In this document: one piece after another, positions 1 to 15,700 of the stretch
How positions within the stretch are numbered: position 1 is the first letter of the stretch
Layout: each line of letters starts with the position of its first letter
Origin: Anas platyrhynchos
Lineage: Eukaryota > Chordata > Aves > Anseriformes > Anatidae
Reading direction: 5' to 3'
DNA: 64,000 nt
Assembly: GCF_047663525.1 (NCBI RefSeq)
Contig: NC_092587.1
Location: 204,628,001 to 204,692,000, forward strand
Translations under genes and position numbers: made by a program
The notes under the pieces: generated by a model
The model's database searches: none
Seen by the model: the letters and a program-made list of their open reading frames with translations, nothing else
What the model was told of the DNA's origin: nothing

Positions 1-1980
1 GAGCTGCACAAGGGTATTTAAATGTGACAGCACAACAAAACAAAGGGTAGCATACATTCCTGTTGTACGTGCTGCCAACTCAACATATAAAAATCAGTTA
101 ACCACTCTAAGAACCTTTCTTCTACAGTCAAGACGTGTGTGCAGGACAGGAATAATTCATTCTGTGTTAGTGCAGTCTGCCCCTTCTCATGAATTACAGA
201 GCACACTAATGCAAGTTTCTCAATCTAATTCGTCTAACTTTTCAAAGGCTCGTGTTAGGAGAGATAAGGGCAACACTAATACTCAAGTCAAGGTCCTATT
301 TGCACAGATAAGTTGACTGAGATGACTTCAGAGCACACAGATAACCTCTCCAGAAGAACGTATGTACTGAGATAGAGAAAAGCCTTCACTTTCCAGAACT
401 GAGCTGTTGCAATATAAATGACCAATAGTGTACTGGAAAAAAAAGCTATTGTTTTAAAAAGCAGTTCTTGAAAGTTGAGTATGTAAGTGTTTTTATTTTT
501 ATTTGTTTTTAAGTGCTGTGCTGAATATTTCTCTTCCTTTCCCTATTTTTATTAAGTTCCACTCCCCGCATCAGGTTATCTACCTACAGCAAGAGATAAA
601 TTTAGACAACCTCCCACAATCTACAAGAGTACACATGCTCATATTTAAGTAATTAATGTTATCAGACTGCCATTCCAAAGATGTACCCAGGCAGCTTTTT
701 ACCATCCCTTCCACTTTCTCCCTGAAGAATGTACTCCTCTATCAATATAGCTGCAATCCCAAGGATTCCTCTCACTACCTTCTACCCACTAGTCGTATCT
801 GCTGATACTTCATTAGGTATTTCTGATTAATAGTTGTATTAATTCTGAGAAAGGGAAGACTTGTTTGGACAAGACCATCATCAAGTTTTAGTGACCTAGG
901 AATATTCTAGATGGCTAGGAAACTGCACCCACAGCTGGGAAAAGAAAAAAAAAAGAATATGAATCAACAGCACTTAAAATAAAAACAGACATCCTTTCCA
1001 AACCTCACCCCACACCAGTCACCATACCTGCAACAAGCTGAAGAAGCCCCTTGTTCCCAACAAAGCTACTCTATTAGTCCCAGGTACTATTTTGTAGAAA
1101 TTAGGATGTGAAAAATTGAAGTCTCTCTACCAGACTACGCTCCAGGGTGGGTTTACCAAACTGCCTGTGCCAGGAGCTGGCTGGTGGCAGGCTGGGTCTC
1201 TGTTAATCAGCAACAGTGGGAGCTCTGAGTAATTCGGAGACAGGAAGCACAGACCCAGCAAATCCTGCTTCGCACCTGCACCCAGCTAGGAAATGAGGCA
1301 GACCTTCTCTTCATAAGTACTGCCAAAGTCCAAAACAGACACTGAGAACTGCAACTGGTGCACGCGTGCTTGGTCCTGACCCTAAGGAGACCCTATGTAC
1401 TGTGGTTACATGGACAGAGAACATAGAGGGTGGTCAGCAGACTGACAAAGACAAGCAGCTGGATCTGCACAAAGCTGGGAGGGAAGATGTAAGGATGGTA
1501 AGGGAAAGACAGGCTGACACTATTAAAAAAGAGAAGGAAGTAGGAGACTGCGTAGCTAACTCTACAAGCTACGAAATTAATTTTATTCTTTTTTTTTTTT
1601 TTTTGGCTGTGCAGTGGAAGAAAAATAGCACCATCCACGTTACCAAATGTTTTGAACTAGACAATTTTATGACCTTCCAGCCCTCTAACAAGAGGCAATA
1701 TAGCAGTTTTTCTCCACATTTCTCTTTTCTTTCAATCTTTCCTCACATTAGATGCTTCCATGTTAAATATGAGAATCACTGCAATTCACAGGAGTACTTT
1801 TCTTCCATACCTTCCACCTGCTATTTTCATTTTTATCCTCAGCTATTTTTCTTCTGAGTTAACTTCTCCAATAAAGCCCTAAAATTTATTTAAGCACATA
1901 ACCCATAGAAAAGCCCAATTAAAGCAAGTAAAAACTTGCTTGTGACAAAACTTTAAATATCAAACAACACATATGCCTAC
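1..1980 (-). other. EMSY: EMSY intron sequence following coding exon 10
   Basis: AT-rich intronic DNA with a T tract near 1589-1604. No further EMSY exon was recognised. The open frames here are low-complexity and resemble no family. Confidence 0.75.
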
Positions 1981-2154
1981 CAGAAACAATATTACTGCTG
2001 ATAATCTTGCCTCCCAGCGTAGCCAGTGATTTTGGCACTACCGTAATGATGCTGCCACTTGTGGTTTTCACATATGTTGCAGCCCCTGGGGTTCCAGCCA
2101 TCCGGGCCCCTATAGAGGGGCTAACTGTTGGCCGCGTATATGTTGCTTGAGTTC
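1981..2154 (-). CDS. EMSY: EMSY coding exon 10 (last in window)
   Basis: The exon is 174 nt and encodes residues 524-581 (GTQATYTRPTVSPSIGARMA through GGKIISSNIVS). The acceptor is CCAAACAG and the donor GTAGGC. It ends one base into a Gly codon, so the reading frame must continue in an exon to the left of the window. Confidence 0.96.
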
Positions 2155-5100
2155 CTGTTTGGAAGAGAAAACAATAAAGTTTGTTGTTAGAATATAATTC
2201 CCCACTAGTATTTATTGGGAAAAATAAGTTAGTCTAGACAAAAAGCACTAGAATTTATTCAGAGAGCTCCTATGCTGAAATTTATCACTACCCCTTACGA
2301 TCCCACAGGCAGTTTTTAAACCTGCAGAGAAACATTCAAGTATATGCCAGCTTTAAAATAGTCTAAGAGTTTTGTAAAATATTATATTGTATTTTACAAC
2401 TGCTACTTTTTAATTCATATCCTTGTCCCGAAGGCTTTGTGCTTTTTTTTAAACTGTTCAATAGCTATGTAGATTCTACCTGTATGTTTGCCTCTTGTTC
2501 TGTCAGATGCCCAAGAATTCTCTGATGAAACTACCAGAATGGATTCCTCTCTCTCGAGGGATACCTATACTCTCACTTTACCCATGAGACAAATCATTTA
2601 AGAATGCTGACAATGACTGATCTAAGTATATCTTTAAGTGAAAAGTGCAATTTTACAATGACAACGTAATTTACAGGTTTAGTAGTTGGATAAGTCCTAC
2701 CTACTATTTTTTTTTAATCCCTGTTCCTCAGAATGGAAAGAGATTTGAGTCCACAAAAAAAACTTGCTCAAAATAATAACAGGAGTCAACACTTACACTA
2801 ACACTGCAATTCCATTCTGCTTGTACGGCTGCAGATACTCTCTACAGACATTAATTGCTACCGATCACACAGCAAAACAACTTGCTTTAACAGGAAAACC
2901 ACGTGTTCAGATCCAATGGAGCAGAATACAGGTTTTACCAATTAAATAAACTACAGAACTGCTACAACTTTTATATGCTTTGAAATGCCTGTGTGAAGTA
3001 TTTCAAGAGGTAAGTTTAAAAAAAGAACATTAACTGTTAGTTTATGCTACTATCCCCAACTCATGCTAAAAATTCAGCATGCAAATTAATTTGAGTTTTC
3101 AGAAAACTGGGATAAAGCTGCCTTGCAAATTTTCCTCACACAAGTTTCACTTATTTCTGCATTATTTCTGATCCTCAATCAGTAAGACACAAATACAATT
3201 AGATCCCCAGAAAAACACTGAGTTTAAAATTCAATTTATAGGCTTTTTTTTTTTTTTTTTAAGTTTACTGCGAGACTATTAGCAAGTCATCTGTCTTCTA
3301 AACTCCATATATGTAAACTAGGAATGACGATGAGCTATCTACTTAAGGCACCTAAAAATTAATTAATGTAAATTATGTAATACAAGGTACTACAGAAGTG
3401 CAAAGTATTGGTGTAAATTGCAAGAAAATTTCCTTTAAAACAAACTCAATGGCAATGGAATTTTCATGCTTTTGTGAATCAATTTAAAGGGATCATAAGG
3501 GAATAAAAGAGCACTCAATGCTACAAATCCTAATCTAGAACAATTATCAACGTTTGTGAATGCACTGTTGTGCTCACTGTTTACAAGAGAGAAGTGCTTT
3601 TTTTTTTTTTTTTTAACCCTAGTAAACCTTGTTTTATTATTTGCATGTCTGGGTTTACCCTCCCTTCCCTTCTCAGAACCATAACTTACCAGTGGGAGTA
3701 GTGACCAGTTTAGTTGTCATGATAGTCCCATTACTGCTAACCACCATAATAGGTGAATTGCTACTGCTGGGCAAGGTCGCTGTAACTGGTTTGGGAAGGA
3801 TTTTACTGGGCTGCACCTGCTGAGTGATTATTTTAACACCTAGGAAAGGAGAAAGGTCACTGTTAAAATACAGGCACGAAAAGTTACTTTCTGAAATGTT
3901 TTCTCAGACCAAGCCCTGGTGGGCAAGTAGCCTCACGAGGCTTTTATTCTGAGACCAAGTATTCTTGATCCTGAAAAAAATGGTTTTTGTTGTGTTTTTT
4001 TTTTTCTTTTCAGATTTCTTTGCAAATAACAAGACAATCATCATCTTTGCCTTTCACGTGCCTGTTTCAATTCCTAGCTACTCCCACTGAGGCATGGGAT
4101 TCCATTCCATCATTGATTTGTTTTATTGATCTTTTCTGGGTATTGATTTTTTTCATGATTCAAAAAGTAGAACACATTTCCCAGGAACCAACAGGTTACA
4201 ACCAATACCAAATTGGATTGTATACAGTGAAGGATCTAAAAATGAAGAAGTTCTTCACATATTTAGCCTGTAAACTTTAATATGCCTTTAAGAGCATAGT
4301 TGAATTTCATCCCTGTGAAACAAAAAGCTTCCTGCACACTGAGTACTGATGTGCATAAGGAAGCAACTGTAACACTGGCTACACAAGGTTGCTTTCAGTA
4401 AACTATCATCTCTCCTCTTGATTTATTGGTTATCTTGAAGTTGCAAAGGAATTGGGATGAAACAAACTGAGTAGAAGCAGCAAGAACAAAAGGATGAGGG
4501 CACCTTATTATGGCAAGGATTCTGCTCGCTTTCTCTCAGTTTGTGTAGAGTAGTAGTATACGTGTGAGATTCACTTCTCAGTTGCAAACCACAATTCACG
4601 TTTGCTTTTCAGAAGTATCCCCAGGTCACTTGCATCTCAAGTGGTGTTTCATGTTGAGATAAATGAACTGAATTGTGTTGGGCAAATGTCATGAAACACC
4701 CAGGCTGAAATAAGCCCATCTAAATGCAGACATTTATACTTGTACAAATATTTCTAGGCAAACAATTTTGTCCGTTCAGGACATGAAACATCTTCCAGAG
4801 ATATTTGCTTCTTTCTACGTTGACCATAAAAGCAGTACAAAGCAAGTAAGCTCCAAACTTAAGTGCCATAATGAAGTTGGGAAGACCAAGGCCTTTGCAT
4901 TCTCCAGACAAACTGGATAAAAAGCCAAGTCTCCATGAAAATCAGCTCACATCTTTCAGAGAGTAGGTATCAAATGGCATTTCCAAAGATACTTTAACTA
5001 AAAAACACTCTGAGCCTAAAACTATAGTAGAATGCACAGAGTGAAGCTCTTATTGCTCAAGTATTGTCCAGTAACAGGAGGATGGAGGCCTCCAATGTTT

Positions 5101-6056
5101 CCTCATTAGTGGATATTTTTTTCCCAGGCAATGGTGCTATAATCCAAGAGGAAGTTTATTAAAGGACAGGGGTAAGGTTGGTTTTTTTGTTTGTTTTGTT
5201 TTGCTTTGTTGTTTTTTTCCCCCATTCTATGGCCTGATAATACAAACAAAATAATCAAATACTGACCACATGACTAATCTAAAAATATGGACATAAAAAT
5301 ACTTTGCACTTTTATAGCATTTCTTGCTTTAGAATTTGGTAACTTTGCAAGCATCAGTTCTTACCACATCTCACTAAGAACTGCACTTTACAGCAGAGTA
5401 AAGCCAAGGCAGAAAGATCATGCGACTTGCCCAAAGTCAACTGAATGGATCAATATTATAAAAAGAATCAAGTCCAACTCCCAGTCTCAGATCTAATTGT
5501 ATTTTTGCTTTGACAAATATCTCAGAAATAGATTTCAATTTCTGGACCCAAGAAAATAATTAAAGTGCAGATTAACTTTTTTTTTTCCAGTCGATACTGT
5601 TGAACAGCTCTTGGATCTTCAGGAAACTGGTGTCTTCAAGTTGCCAACCAAGTTGCTTTTCAAGATATTTACATACCTTTAAGTGTCTAAAGATAAAACA
5701 TTCATTCCTAAAACATAGTCTACAATACCTGAGTCAAACAAGAAGAATGACAGAACCAAATTCTTCAGTTATTTTTAGCTGAAAACATTAAGACATCCTT
5801 TACTACCTATCTATTTTTGTGTTTAATGCACAATCCAGTACTCAGGTACTTGTGCCTTAATGACAGCTCCCCACGTACATTTGCGACAGAATTCAGCCCT
5901 GCTTTCTTGAGGTGTGGGGTTAGACCTCATCAATCAGCAATACAACCGAAGATTAACTCCAACTACCTGATTCCTGCTTGATCTGAATGGTGGGCTTGAT
6001 GCCAGGTGGCAACTGAGATTGCTGTGGCTGCTGTTGAGCTACAGAAGACTGTGCCA

Positions 6057-6087
<31 letters not shown>

Positions 6088-9000
6088 TTGTTGCTGTTGT
6101 TGTTGCTGCTGCTGCTGTTGCTGCTGCTGAGCCTGCTGTATTTGGTGCAGCTGCTGTTTGGGGGACTGCTGATGCTGTTTGGGGAACTGTGCTAAGATCT
6201 GTGTTGGATTCCCAACCAAACCTTTGGGGGAAGGTAGTCTGGTAGAGGCAACTTTAATGGCCGACGTAGACACACCTGTAAAAGAGTAAATGGTTTAAGA
6301 TTGAATAATGTGATATAAAATTACAATTTCTTGTATACTTTTGCATTTAAACTGCCTCTACCATTGAAAGATGCAAATAAATATACATTAAAAAAACCCT
6401 CCTACTTAAAAAAGCTCCTACTTGTATCAGAAATGCTCTGTACAGAGTCAAGGGAGCTTTATGCAGATTTTCAGCGTGACAGTAAAACATATTACGGCAG
6501 CTAATACAAAGACTCAACAGTCTTAGTCTCCTTCCTGCACTTTTTGTAGTACAAATAACTCCACTAATCTTCGCAAAGCCAGACTTTAATCTTCAATAAA
6601 GCAAAATATTTATAGTAAGAAAAAAAAACAACGAAGACTGCAACAAGCTTAGGGATGACAAATGTCAAATCCATCAATATAAGGGAGTATCCCTTAGTGA
6701 ATGCAATGTCACCATACAGGATTGAATCAAGTAATCATGTTATGTAGAAAATTGTGGAACATTTTTTTATGCTGGTAGGTTAAACAATCTTACAAGTAAT
6801 AAAGAAAAGCAATAGGATACAAAAACAAAGCTCCCACATACATAAATACTTAGGTCTTGCACTGTTGTCACAACATTTCCAACAAATTTTGGCTTTCTCT
6901 AAGCTTCTCATCCATAAGCACCAAAAAAGACAAAGTATGTCTTACACTGGCAAGGGCTTGGTTAAAAACTGCCTAAGGGGAACATTGAAAGAAAATCTCC
7001 TCTTTTACTTCTCTATATTTATAGATGGCAGTGACAGTGCTAACAGCCATAATAAGTTACAATTCTGGCAATCTAAATAAGCAGCCTTCTTCTCACTACA
7101 TCACTTAAGACAGATTCTCAATTTTCTTGCTCAGCTGTTTACATTCATAAATTTCACTTTCTTCTCAGGGGAAATGATTATTCGTTTGTCACAATGGTTC
7201 ATCAGTATTTTCTGTAATGACATTGAATCTTTAACTGCATGGGTTACTTTAGAACTGTAGCTGTCTCTTCCAAGATTAAATCCAACTAAAAATCCACAGT
7301 TCATGTTATTTGATGTTCTATTGTATGCTTTTATGCTCCATAAACTGATGGTCTACCTTTGGGACCTAATAAGTAAAAGTAATAGGGAATGCGGAATACC
7401 TCCTGAGTTGCCCAATTTTTTGTGGAATGGAACAAGAATAGAAAATAACGGACCAGGAAAAATTGGTGTGTAACACTTGTCATTTTTAGGCACAGTAAGT
7501 GCTGGTCACTGAGGTCCTTTCATTTTTCCACAGTTTCCCAGCCAAACAGCTGGAGGTTGTACAGCTGAATCAGTCAAGCTAGCACATAGATGAAGTTAGA
7601 AATTAGAAAACCAGGAATTTTAAATTCAGGCCCACTCAAGTATTAATTTTAAGGACCTGAAAGTTAAGATGCTGAGAAAATACACAGATAAAAAGGTGTA
7701 AGTACTTCTTTACATTTCAGAATTGTCTTCAAGATTAGTTACCACAAGAAGTATCCTAAGATTAGGCATGTCAAGCATTAGTTTCAGTGAGCTGGTGTTA
7801 ATTTGTTAATTTTGTGTATTTCTATAAGTTGGGCATTGAGGGAAACAATATTGGAAATGATCATTCTTTGTGCATCAGAGTTCTCAAAAGCCTTTTTTTT
7901 TTTTTGTTTTAATGCCACAAGAAGTTTTTTTTTTTCAAACTAAACAAAAGCTATGCCACACTATCTCAGATTCTCTTTAAGAACTGGATCTGCACACCAC
8001 TTGTTGAAAAGGGAAAGAGCCGTATCCAGCAAGACCTTTTCTGGAGTACTTTGGATTAGTTTCCTCAGACTTTTTTCACGTGTCCTGTTCTTTACTCAGC
8101 ACATGTAAACACAAAGCACGTCTCTACGCTATTCTCCAAGTCTAACTCAGCAGTGAAAGAGCTTTTACACACACAGAATTACTGCCATACCTTGTGCTAC
8201 TGTTGACATAACGACAGATGGCGTTGATGATACCACAGCAGTCACTGCAATAGTACTTGCAGTACAGGAGGGAGTGGAACAGCTGCTGCTACTGCTGCTG
8301 CTACTGACCAAAGAGGACTGAGAAGCAGTTATAACCACCGGTTGCTTCTGAGTAGTTGAGGCAATGACTGACGTCGGGACAAGTTTCGTAACCGCTGCAT
8401 AGTTGTGGGACTTGGAAAGGATGTTGGGTACAAAAGTTGAGCTTGGAGAGGTGGTTACTATGATCACCTGAAAGGAGAAAAGAAAAACAACAAGAAATTC
8501 ATTTGTTCTTTGCACTTGTTTCAAAGCATAAAATTGCAGCAACATATCAGTGTATGAGTGTTTAGTTTTATGGATATATGCTTTTCAAGACCATTTGAGA
8601 CTGGCAAACATTTGCTGGCAATAAAAAAAATCCCTTGGTTTGAAAAAACGCTAATAAACATTTCCATAAAATTACAAGTCTTTTTAAAAACACAATTGCT
8701 ATTAATTAAAGTAGAATTATCTCATGTTCGGAGACAAACAGACAGGAATGAACTTCTTGGATTAATTTAACTGGGCCAGGTAGCCTGAAGCCCATTTTGA
8801 AAACAAAACCAACAACAACACAGCAGGGGTTTAAAGCAAGTTTTAAACACCATTCTCCCAAACCCTGCACTTATATCAAGAAACAGCAATGAAGAGAATA
8901 GAGATGTCTTTTTCTCTTTAACAAACAGTTGCTGAGTCAGTAATGGGCAATATTTTTGATCCATAATGCTGTAAACAACAATATTTCATCAGCGAAAAGC

Positions 9001-12000
9001 CTGGTTTAGGCTCAGAAACAATTTCTGCTTCAATTAGTGCTCTCAGTAACAGAAATTCTTTCCTATCTGTCTGAGAAACATTTGTCTGAAGACAATGAAC
9101 GTTACTCCTAGTGCGAGTTACAATTCCAACCCCATGAATCTGATTTGACATTGAAATACATAGAATCCATTATAACATTGGAACAAGTCTGCTCTTACAC
9201 AACTGACCTAGAAAGCTAACCATTTCCTACATTTTTAATACAAGGACTGCTTATGTAAGGAGGTTTGCTTTATTCTGTTTACACGTACCTCCTCGTACTT
9301 ACAAACACAGTTAAAATGAAAAGGACACTGGAGAGAAATACAATGCATTCAGTTTACCACGCAAAAACTTGAAGAAATGGTTTCAGTAATGCAATTATCC
9401 CAATAAAAGTGTCATTTAGTAAAACCCTAGAACTTCAAAACCTATTCACGATTCCACATAACAAAATCAAATAGAAAAAAAAAGATTACATAAGGAAGAA
9501 AGAAAAGCTTGGTCAGCTCCAATTGAAAATCTTACACTACTACCCGGGACTACAGAAATGCTGCCTGACACAGAAAAGAAATAATGTGATAATGGGACCA
9601 GAAATAGACTTAAGTGATAAACCAAACAGGAAGAGATTAAGAGTTTAAATTTTGTTTAAAAAATAAAATTTAAAAAAAAAAGATAACCACATGGATGTAA
9701 TAAAAGCAGCAAATTTCACCACCATGGTTGCCTCCGGCTCCCCTTTCTCCCTGCTGTGCCCAGTTTTATGGACGTGCCACTTAGCTGAGCCTTTCACATC
9801 TTGATCTGAGGAAAACCAAAACTTTATTACCTCCACGAATAACAGGAGGCTGACCACACCTCACCACTGCCTGAAGGACAAGGTTTCTGTAGCTGCTGCT
9901 CTACCACTTTATTGCTTTCTCCTGGGAGAATGTTTCTGCTGTGTCACTCTTCTTTTTGCCTCCTGCCTAAGCTTGATTTATTCAAAACACTTCCGAAATT
10001 GCTCTTAGGCTATGGCCAAGCACACAAGCTGAGCAGTGCACAGCTCCAATCTGGTACTAATCCTGCAGGTGAAAAGATCCTGGGATGTGCCTCTGGAGTT
10101 TCATTCTGTGTCTTACATGGTCACTTAACACTAGAAATACTTCCAAGTTTTTGAATTTTAGAGCCAGCTCCATTCCACCTACGATAAGTGATTGAGGAAT
10201 ACAAAGGATGAATTGCAGTTTACTGCAAAAAAGGCAGATTACTCACACCAACCTTCCTACAAAACTCAGTGCAACAGGACAACGTCAGCATCTCCCTTAA
10301 GTACAGACATGCAGGATGCCTCTGGGCATCATCACAGCTCCTGACCAGCTTTGTTCTTCATTCAAAGCCAGAGATAAACCATCCAGTCTGAAATTATCAC
10401 TTAATAACATTTTGTTTAACCACTTAAGGAGAAAAGCTGGTAAAGGATTATAGTTCAACACCGACTGCTGTCCTGTGACTAAGCAGCTTGGGATTGATAT
10501 GATCTGTTACATTCATTTTTAGAGAAGAAATGGAATAAAAATTAGTGATCTTCACATGTGAAGCATATCCAGAAAGCAGAATTTTCTGATGAAAAATTTA
10601 CAAACATTTAAGCTCAAGACACAATTACATTTTTGAAATACTATTTTCAAGTCAAAAAATTAAAAGTGAACTTGTCAGAGGTACCAAAACTGCATCACAC
10701 CTTTCCACAGCAAAAAGACTGACTACTGCCTTAATAGCAAGTTGCCTTTTTTGTTGTTGATTTTAACTGTAAAGTTAAAAATAAAAAATAAAAATAAAAA
10801 TAAAAATCAATCCCTTACATACACTGAGGTACGTCCCACCAGCTCTATTTTGAGAAATATCAAAACCTAATTTCTGGAGAAATAAACACACTACATGGCC
10901 AGAAGCTTCAATTACTAGTTTCCTTCTGAGTCCCAGACAGAGGGCTTTATTTTAGGAGGATCCAGAAATTGGAGCTGTGACATTATTAGCTGTTACGACA
11001 AATCTTCCTCCAGCCTACTGAGATGTCAAAACAATTCTGAAAGCTGGCATGCAGAAACTAAGAATTACATTCATATCCAAGATCTTCACTCATACCCAAC
11101 TGCACTTCTTTAAAATAGTACGTTTCCAATTTGAGTCTAACAAGTCTGTCATTTAATTTGAAACTCCTAAGAGGGATCTCTCTCACCAAAATTATCCGGT
11201 GACGTATTTTACCATACCTAAATACAACGAAAGAGGGCAGTGTGACAAGTTCAGACAAACGCTATTATGGCTCCCTAATGAAAAAAAATGATTTTCCTAT
11301 CAGGAGATTAGCAAGAGAGTCAAATAATACTATACAAACCAAAACCTGAAATCTTCACGTCAGAGCAAGCAGAGGCACAACTGCAGAAGGCCCTACCAAC
11401 ACTCCATTCTCTTCCTTTTACAGCTTTAGCACCCTCCACCTTTAACTACCACAATATACAACATGCATATTTAATACACTACAGACATTTAAGGCAAAAA
11501 AAAGTCTTCTTGCACAGAAGATGAGCAACAGGCTAGGGAGGTGAAACTCTAACCCAGCTGTGTGTTTGCAGGACATTTTAGTTGATGATATGTGCTTCCT
11601 GACAAATCTCTATGCGTGTGTTCTGAGTTTTGATTAAGGACGCTGTTAAAGCACAGTGAATCAAATGAAAACAAAGAGCTCTGAAGTGGGAAGAGGCCAG
11701 AAAGTAACCTCTTTGTTCCACGTTACTTCAGGTAAATCCTCTCCTTGTCTTTTAAACTTTCCCAAATCAGGACATGGGAACTCTGCTGATCCAAACAGAG
11801 CCATAAAACAATTAACAAGACTAATAGAACAAATAGTGTGTGAAGGTTTGAGCTCAAGAGTCTCTCACAGTTGGGAAAAAATGCTTGTTAGCAGCCAGCC
11901 TACAATCAGTCTGTCAGTATCAATGCCAAATTCATTTTTTTTCCTCTCCCAAGTCTGCCTTAATTAATAACTGCCCCAAGAACTAACTTGGTCTGACGCA

Positions 12001-12684
12001 TTAATCTTTTTTAAACCTCAAGGACAAAAAAGCAGAGACATGTGAAGTGCATTGTAAAGCATGGGAAAACAGCCATGCCATAGATCAGGCACATAAAATC
12101 CGAGTCCATTACAAAATTTCACTATGGAAAACCTCTTCCACAGACTGTACTCTGCATTCTCACAAAGCCTGGGCACACTGAGCTCATGAAGTTAATTCTG
12201 ACCACGATAATACTGTTAATGTAGAATGAGAAATGGCACACTAGAACTGAAAGGAAAATAAAACCCACCCCCCTGTCTTTGATCAGCTCCAAGAATAAGC
12301 CTTACAGACCCCCAGGAAGTAGTCTCTAGACAAAAGGAATGACAAGGGAAGGTCCATGCCACCTCTCCTGGAATTCTACTACTGCAAAGAATAATTATAA
12401 ATAAGGAAAATAGAAATAAGAAAGATTACCTTTGACCAATAGTTGTTACCATCTGAAGGCTGTTCAGTGGCCTATGTGATCCAGTTCTCAGTGGACTAGT
12501 GTCCATATCACAAAACCCAACACCACAAATGGTACTAACTGGCAACCTTGTTGGCAGTCTCACCAGAGAGGCCAAGAATTGAATGAGCATGGAGACTGAA
12601 TCCCCTCTCATCCCTAGAAGTGGTCCCTTCAGGTCAGGGTTGAGGCACATTGGTGGGGCAGTCTGGGGGAAGCTTGCACTCCCG

Positions 12685-12715
<31 letters not shown>

Positions 12716-15700
12716 AAGAGGGCTTCAGTCTCCACGGCTGTCAATCCAGGTCCCTTCACACACAGGTGAACTAAATTCATACAAGACTTCGGTTTTCTCT
12801 TTGTTCTTTTTACAGAGGGATTACCTTATCCCCAGCGCAATCCTTAAAAAAACAGCTAGACAGTTCACAGAAAGGAAGAGTCAAACATCACATCTTATTC
12901 ATTGATAAAACCAGAATAAAGGAACATTTGGCAGCTTCCCCCACATACCTTCTGTGTTGTCGTGTTTGTTGTCTGTGTTGAGGGCTTAGTGAAGGTTATT
13001 TTCACAGGCGACATGTGTGGTGGTAAGGAGTTGGCAATGCTCTGCATTATATTACTCATCTTGGGGCTGCCACTTACAGGCACTGTGATAGTTTTAGTGA
13101 CAGGAGTCACTGCCTTCGGGACTTCTTTCAGGAGAACAGGGGAAGAACTAGAAGAATTAGTTCGCCGTCTTTTGTGGGGCTTTTCATCATCGTCCGAGCA
13201 GCTGACACCTGGAAGAGAAGTGCTTTGCTAAATTATATTTTCCCCCTCTGCAGTTCCCAGTGCTTTCTAAAACACTTCAGACTTGCTGAGTCCTGCACAC
13301 ACTTTCAAGTAAGAGAAAAAAAATATATAAATTACATCTTATGGTCACAACTAACCCATAACACACCACAGATGGTCTTAGTCCTTAATATAGACCACAC
13401 TTACAGTGCCAGAAAGCAAAGAAACAACCCCTCAGAACCCAAGCTAGTCAGCCACCGGGTTACTTCGTTCTTTTTAAGGGATTAAAAGAACGCAAGAGCC
13501 AGCACACGAGTTTCATTCTGTTCCCAGAAGTTTGTCTAATGAACCTAAACACTATATTTGGCATAATGTCATGCATGTTTCAGTTTAAAACTTTACCCTA
13601 CCCTTCAGTTATTGATTATGTTTTACTGGACAACTAAAGTTTATCCTCCTACAGTTTTCTCTGATTTCAACCTTTACACCTACTTCCATGCCGTGCTTAT
13701 TGTTACAGTAACCTCCTTTTCACCTCAATGCAGCATCTTGAGATCTGATTTTTTTTTTTCATAACATACATCTGTGAAGGTCAAGCCTCACTTTATAAGC
13801 TTTTGCTTTGTTTGGTGCATTGTGTGGAGCAGTAAAACATCGCCTAACATCAAACTGTGGAAAACAAGGCGAGTCTGGCCTTTAAGTAGTTCATTCATCC
13901 CCACAATCAACTTCTGCACGTGTAGAAACAAATCTGTCGTAACATTCAGCTGAGCAACAGACTCCTCTTTAGAAAGCACGATCTAGGGATCTTAAATTCC
14001 TATGAAACTTTACTAGAGTAAACAAGGGGATCATAAATTGTTATGCATTAGAAAAAGACATGGTTTAACTACCTTGAAAATCTCTTACAATTATTAGGAA
14101 GCATTTATGTTTACCATCACCTAAGGATAAACAATTAAAAAAAAATACAAAGATATGCAGGAAAGACTCAGTTCCCCTATACAGAACAAGACTGAAGACC
14201 TTCTTTTGTATGCCTGTGGCTTACAGACAGAAAATGCTGTCATGGTAAAAAGCAGTCTTGCTGGTAAACCAAGCAAACTTGGTTGGCAGTCAGCTTCTAA
14301 TTAGGGTCAGGATCTAATTATGGTCAATCTCTAATTAAAATAACTAAATATTCTGGTATTCAGAAAGTAAAAGTGCAGGAATTAATATGGACAAGAAAAG
14401 GCCTAGTGGCACAGCATGTGAAAAATGAAAGTTTCATAACTTGGTATTCTGTGTTAGTCTAGGAACAGCTCATCTGCAGGTATACTTCAGAGGCTGGAGG
14501 TTGTATCATGAAACTGAACTACAGAAAAGCCAAGGCTCTACTTTGAGCTTGCTTTCAGCTTCAAAAAGCATCCAAGTATCCATCCACCTGAATCACAAAT
14601 CCATGTGCAGCTTGGCTGGTACTTCGGTGGGTTACAAAGAAATACTGAAGGTAAGAAGTATTTGTAGACGGCCCCTTCCACAAAACAAAAGGAGCAGCAA
14701 ATTAAGCTAGCTGAATATTTATCTTTTGTTCTTAGGTACAGCTTGTTTCATTCCTTGTTTTCACTGCTGGGGTTTTGTAAGGATGCTATTCCTGTAATTT
14801 CATGGCAGAAATTCTGCTTGAGCCAAATATTCCACAAGCCCTTAGCTAAAAGGTAACAGAGCTAGGCTGTAACTCATGGTGCAAGGAAGCAGAGGCACAG
14901 AGGGGTTAATAGCTCAGACTGTGACATGAATGAGGTCAAACAACAAACCTAACCCTAACTCAGGCCTCTTGGGTTTGCTCTTAACCAAATCAGTTAAAAT
15001 GTGATTGGTAACAACATGCTCTGGAAGATGCACAATTACTTTTAAAAAAAAAAAATAGAATAAAGTACTTCAAGTGTGTTTGGGGAGGGGGAAAAGTCTA
15101 GGAATGGATGGAATAAAAATGAGAACCTTTCATCCCTCTATTGTGCGTCTAGACTGGTTTTATACTCATTACCATGTAATCATTCAACAGAAGTCTAAAT
15201 TAAATTTTTAAGAGGTTAAGAACATTTTCCCCCGAATCTTCAAACTAAAGCCAAAGTGATTAGTGCAATAAATCAGAAAAATGAAAAATCTGAACGTAAT
15301 GGCTTCTGTGGGTTGATACAGCCGATACAGATGATGGCTTGCAGTTAACATTGGGTTTATGTTCAATTTGACACTTCTGGCTAGCCAGAAGTTTATACAA
15401 ACATGCACATATAGCACTAAGATTAATATTTATAATTTTAAATATTAACTGTCTCCAACATCCACAAAAACAGTAAACAGCACTTCTGATCAACTTCACT
15501 ATTCATCTTTTTTTAAATCATTTGCATTTTAATAGGCATCAAAATTCAAATAAGGACAGATTAATGCATTTTTAATTATTAGATAAAACTATCTTGGATG
15601 AGCTGAACATATTTATGAGGACATACTCTGCTTTTGGAACTAGCTGATTTATTAGACAAGAAATTAAAAAAAAATATCAAACAAAACAACGTGAAGAAAG

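Noticed and set aside
6006..6245. Plus-strand alanine/valine-rich frame
   Set aside because: This is the antisense reading of the EMSY polyglutamine exon.
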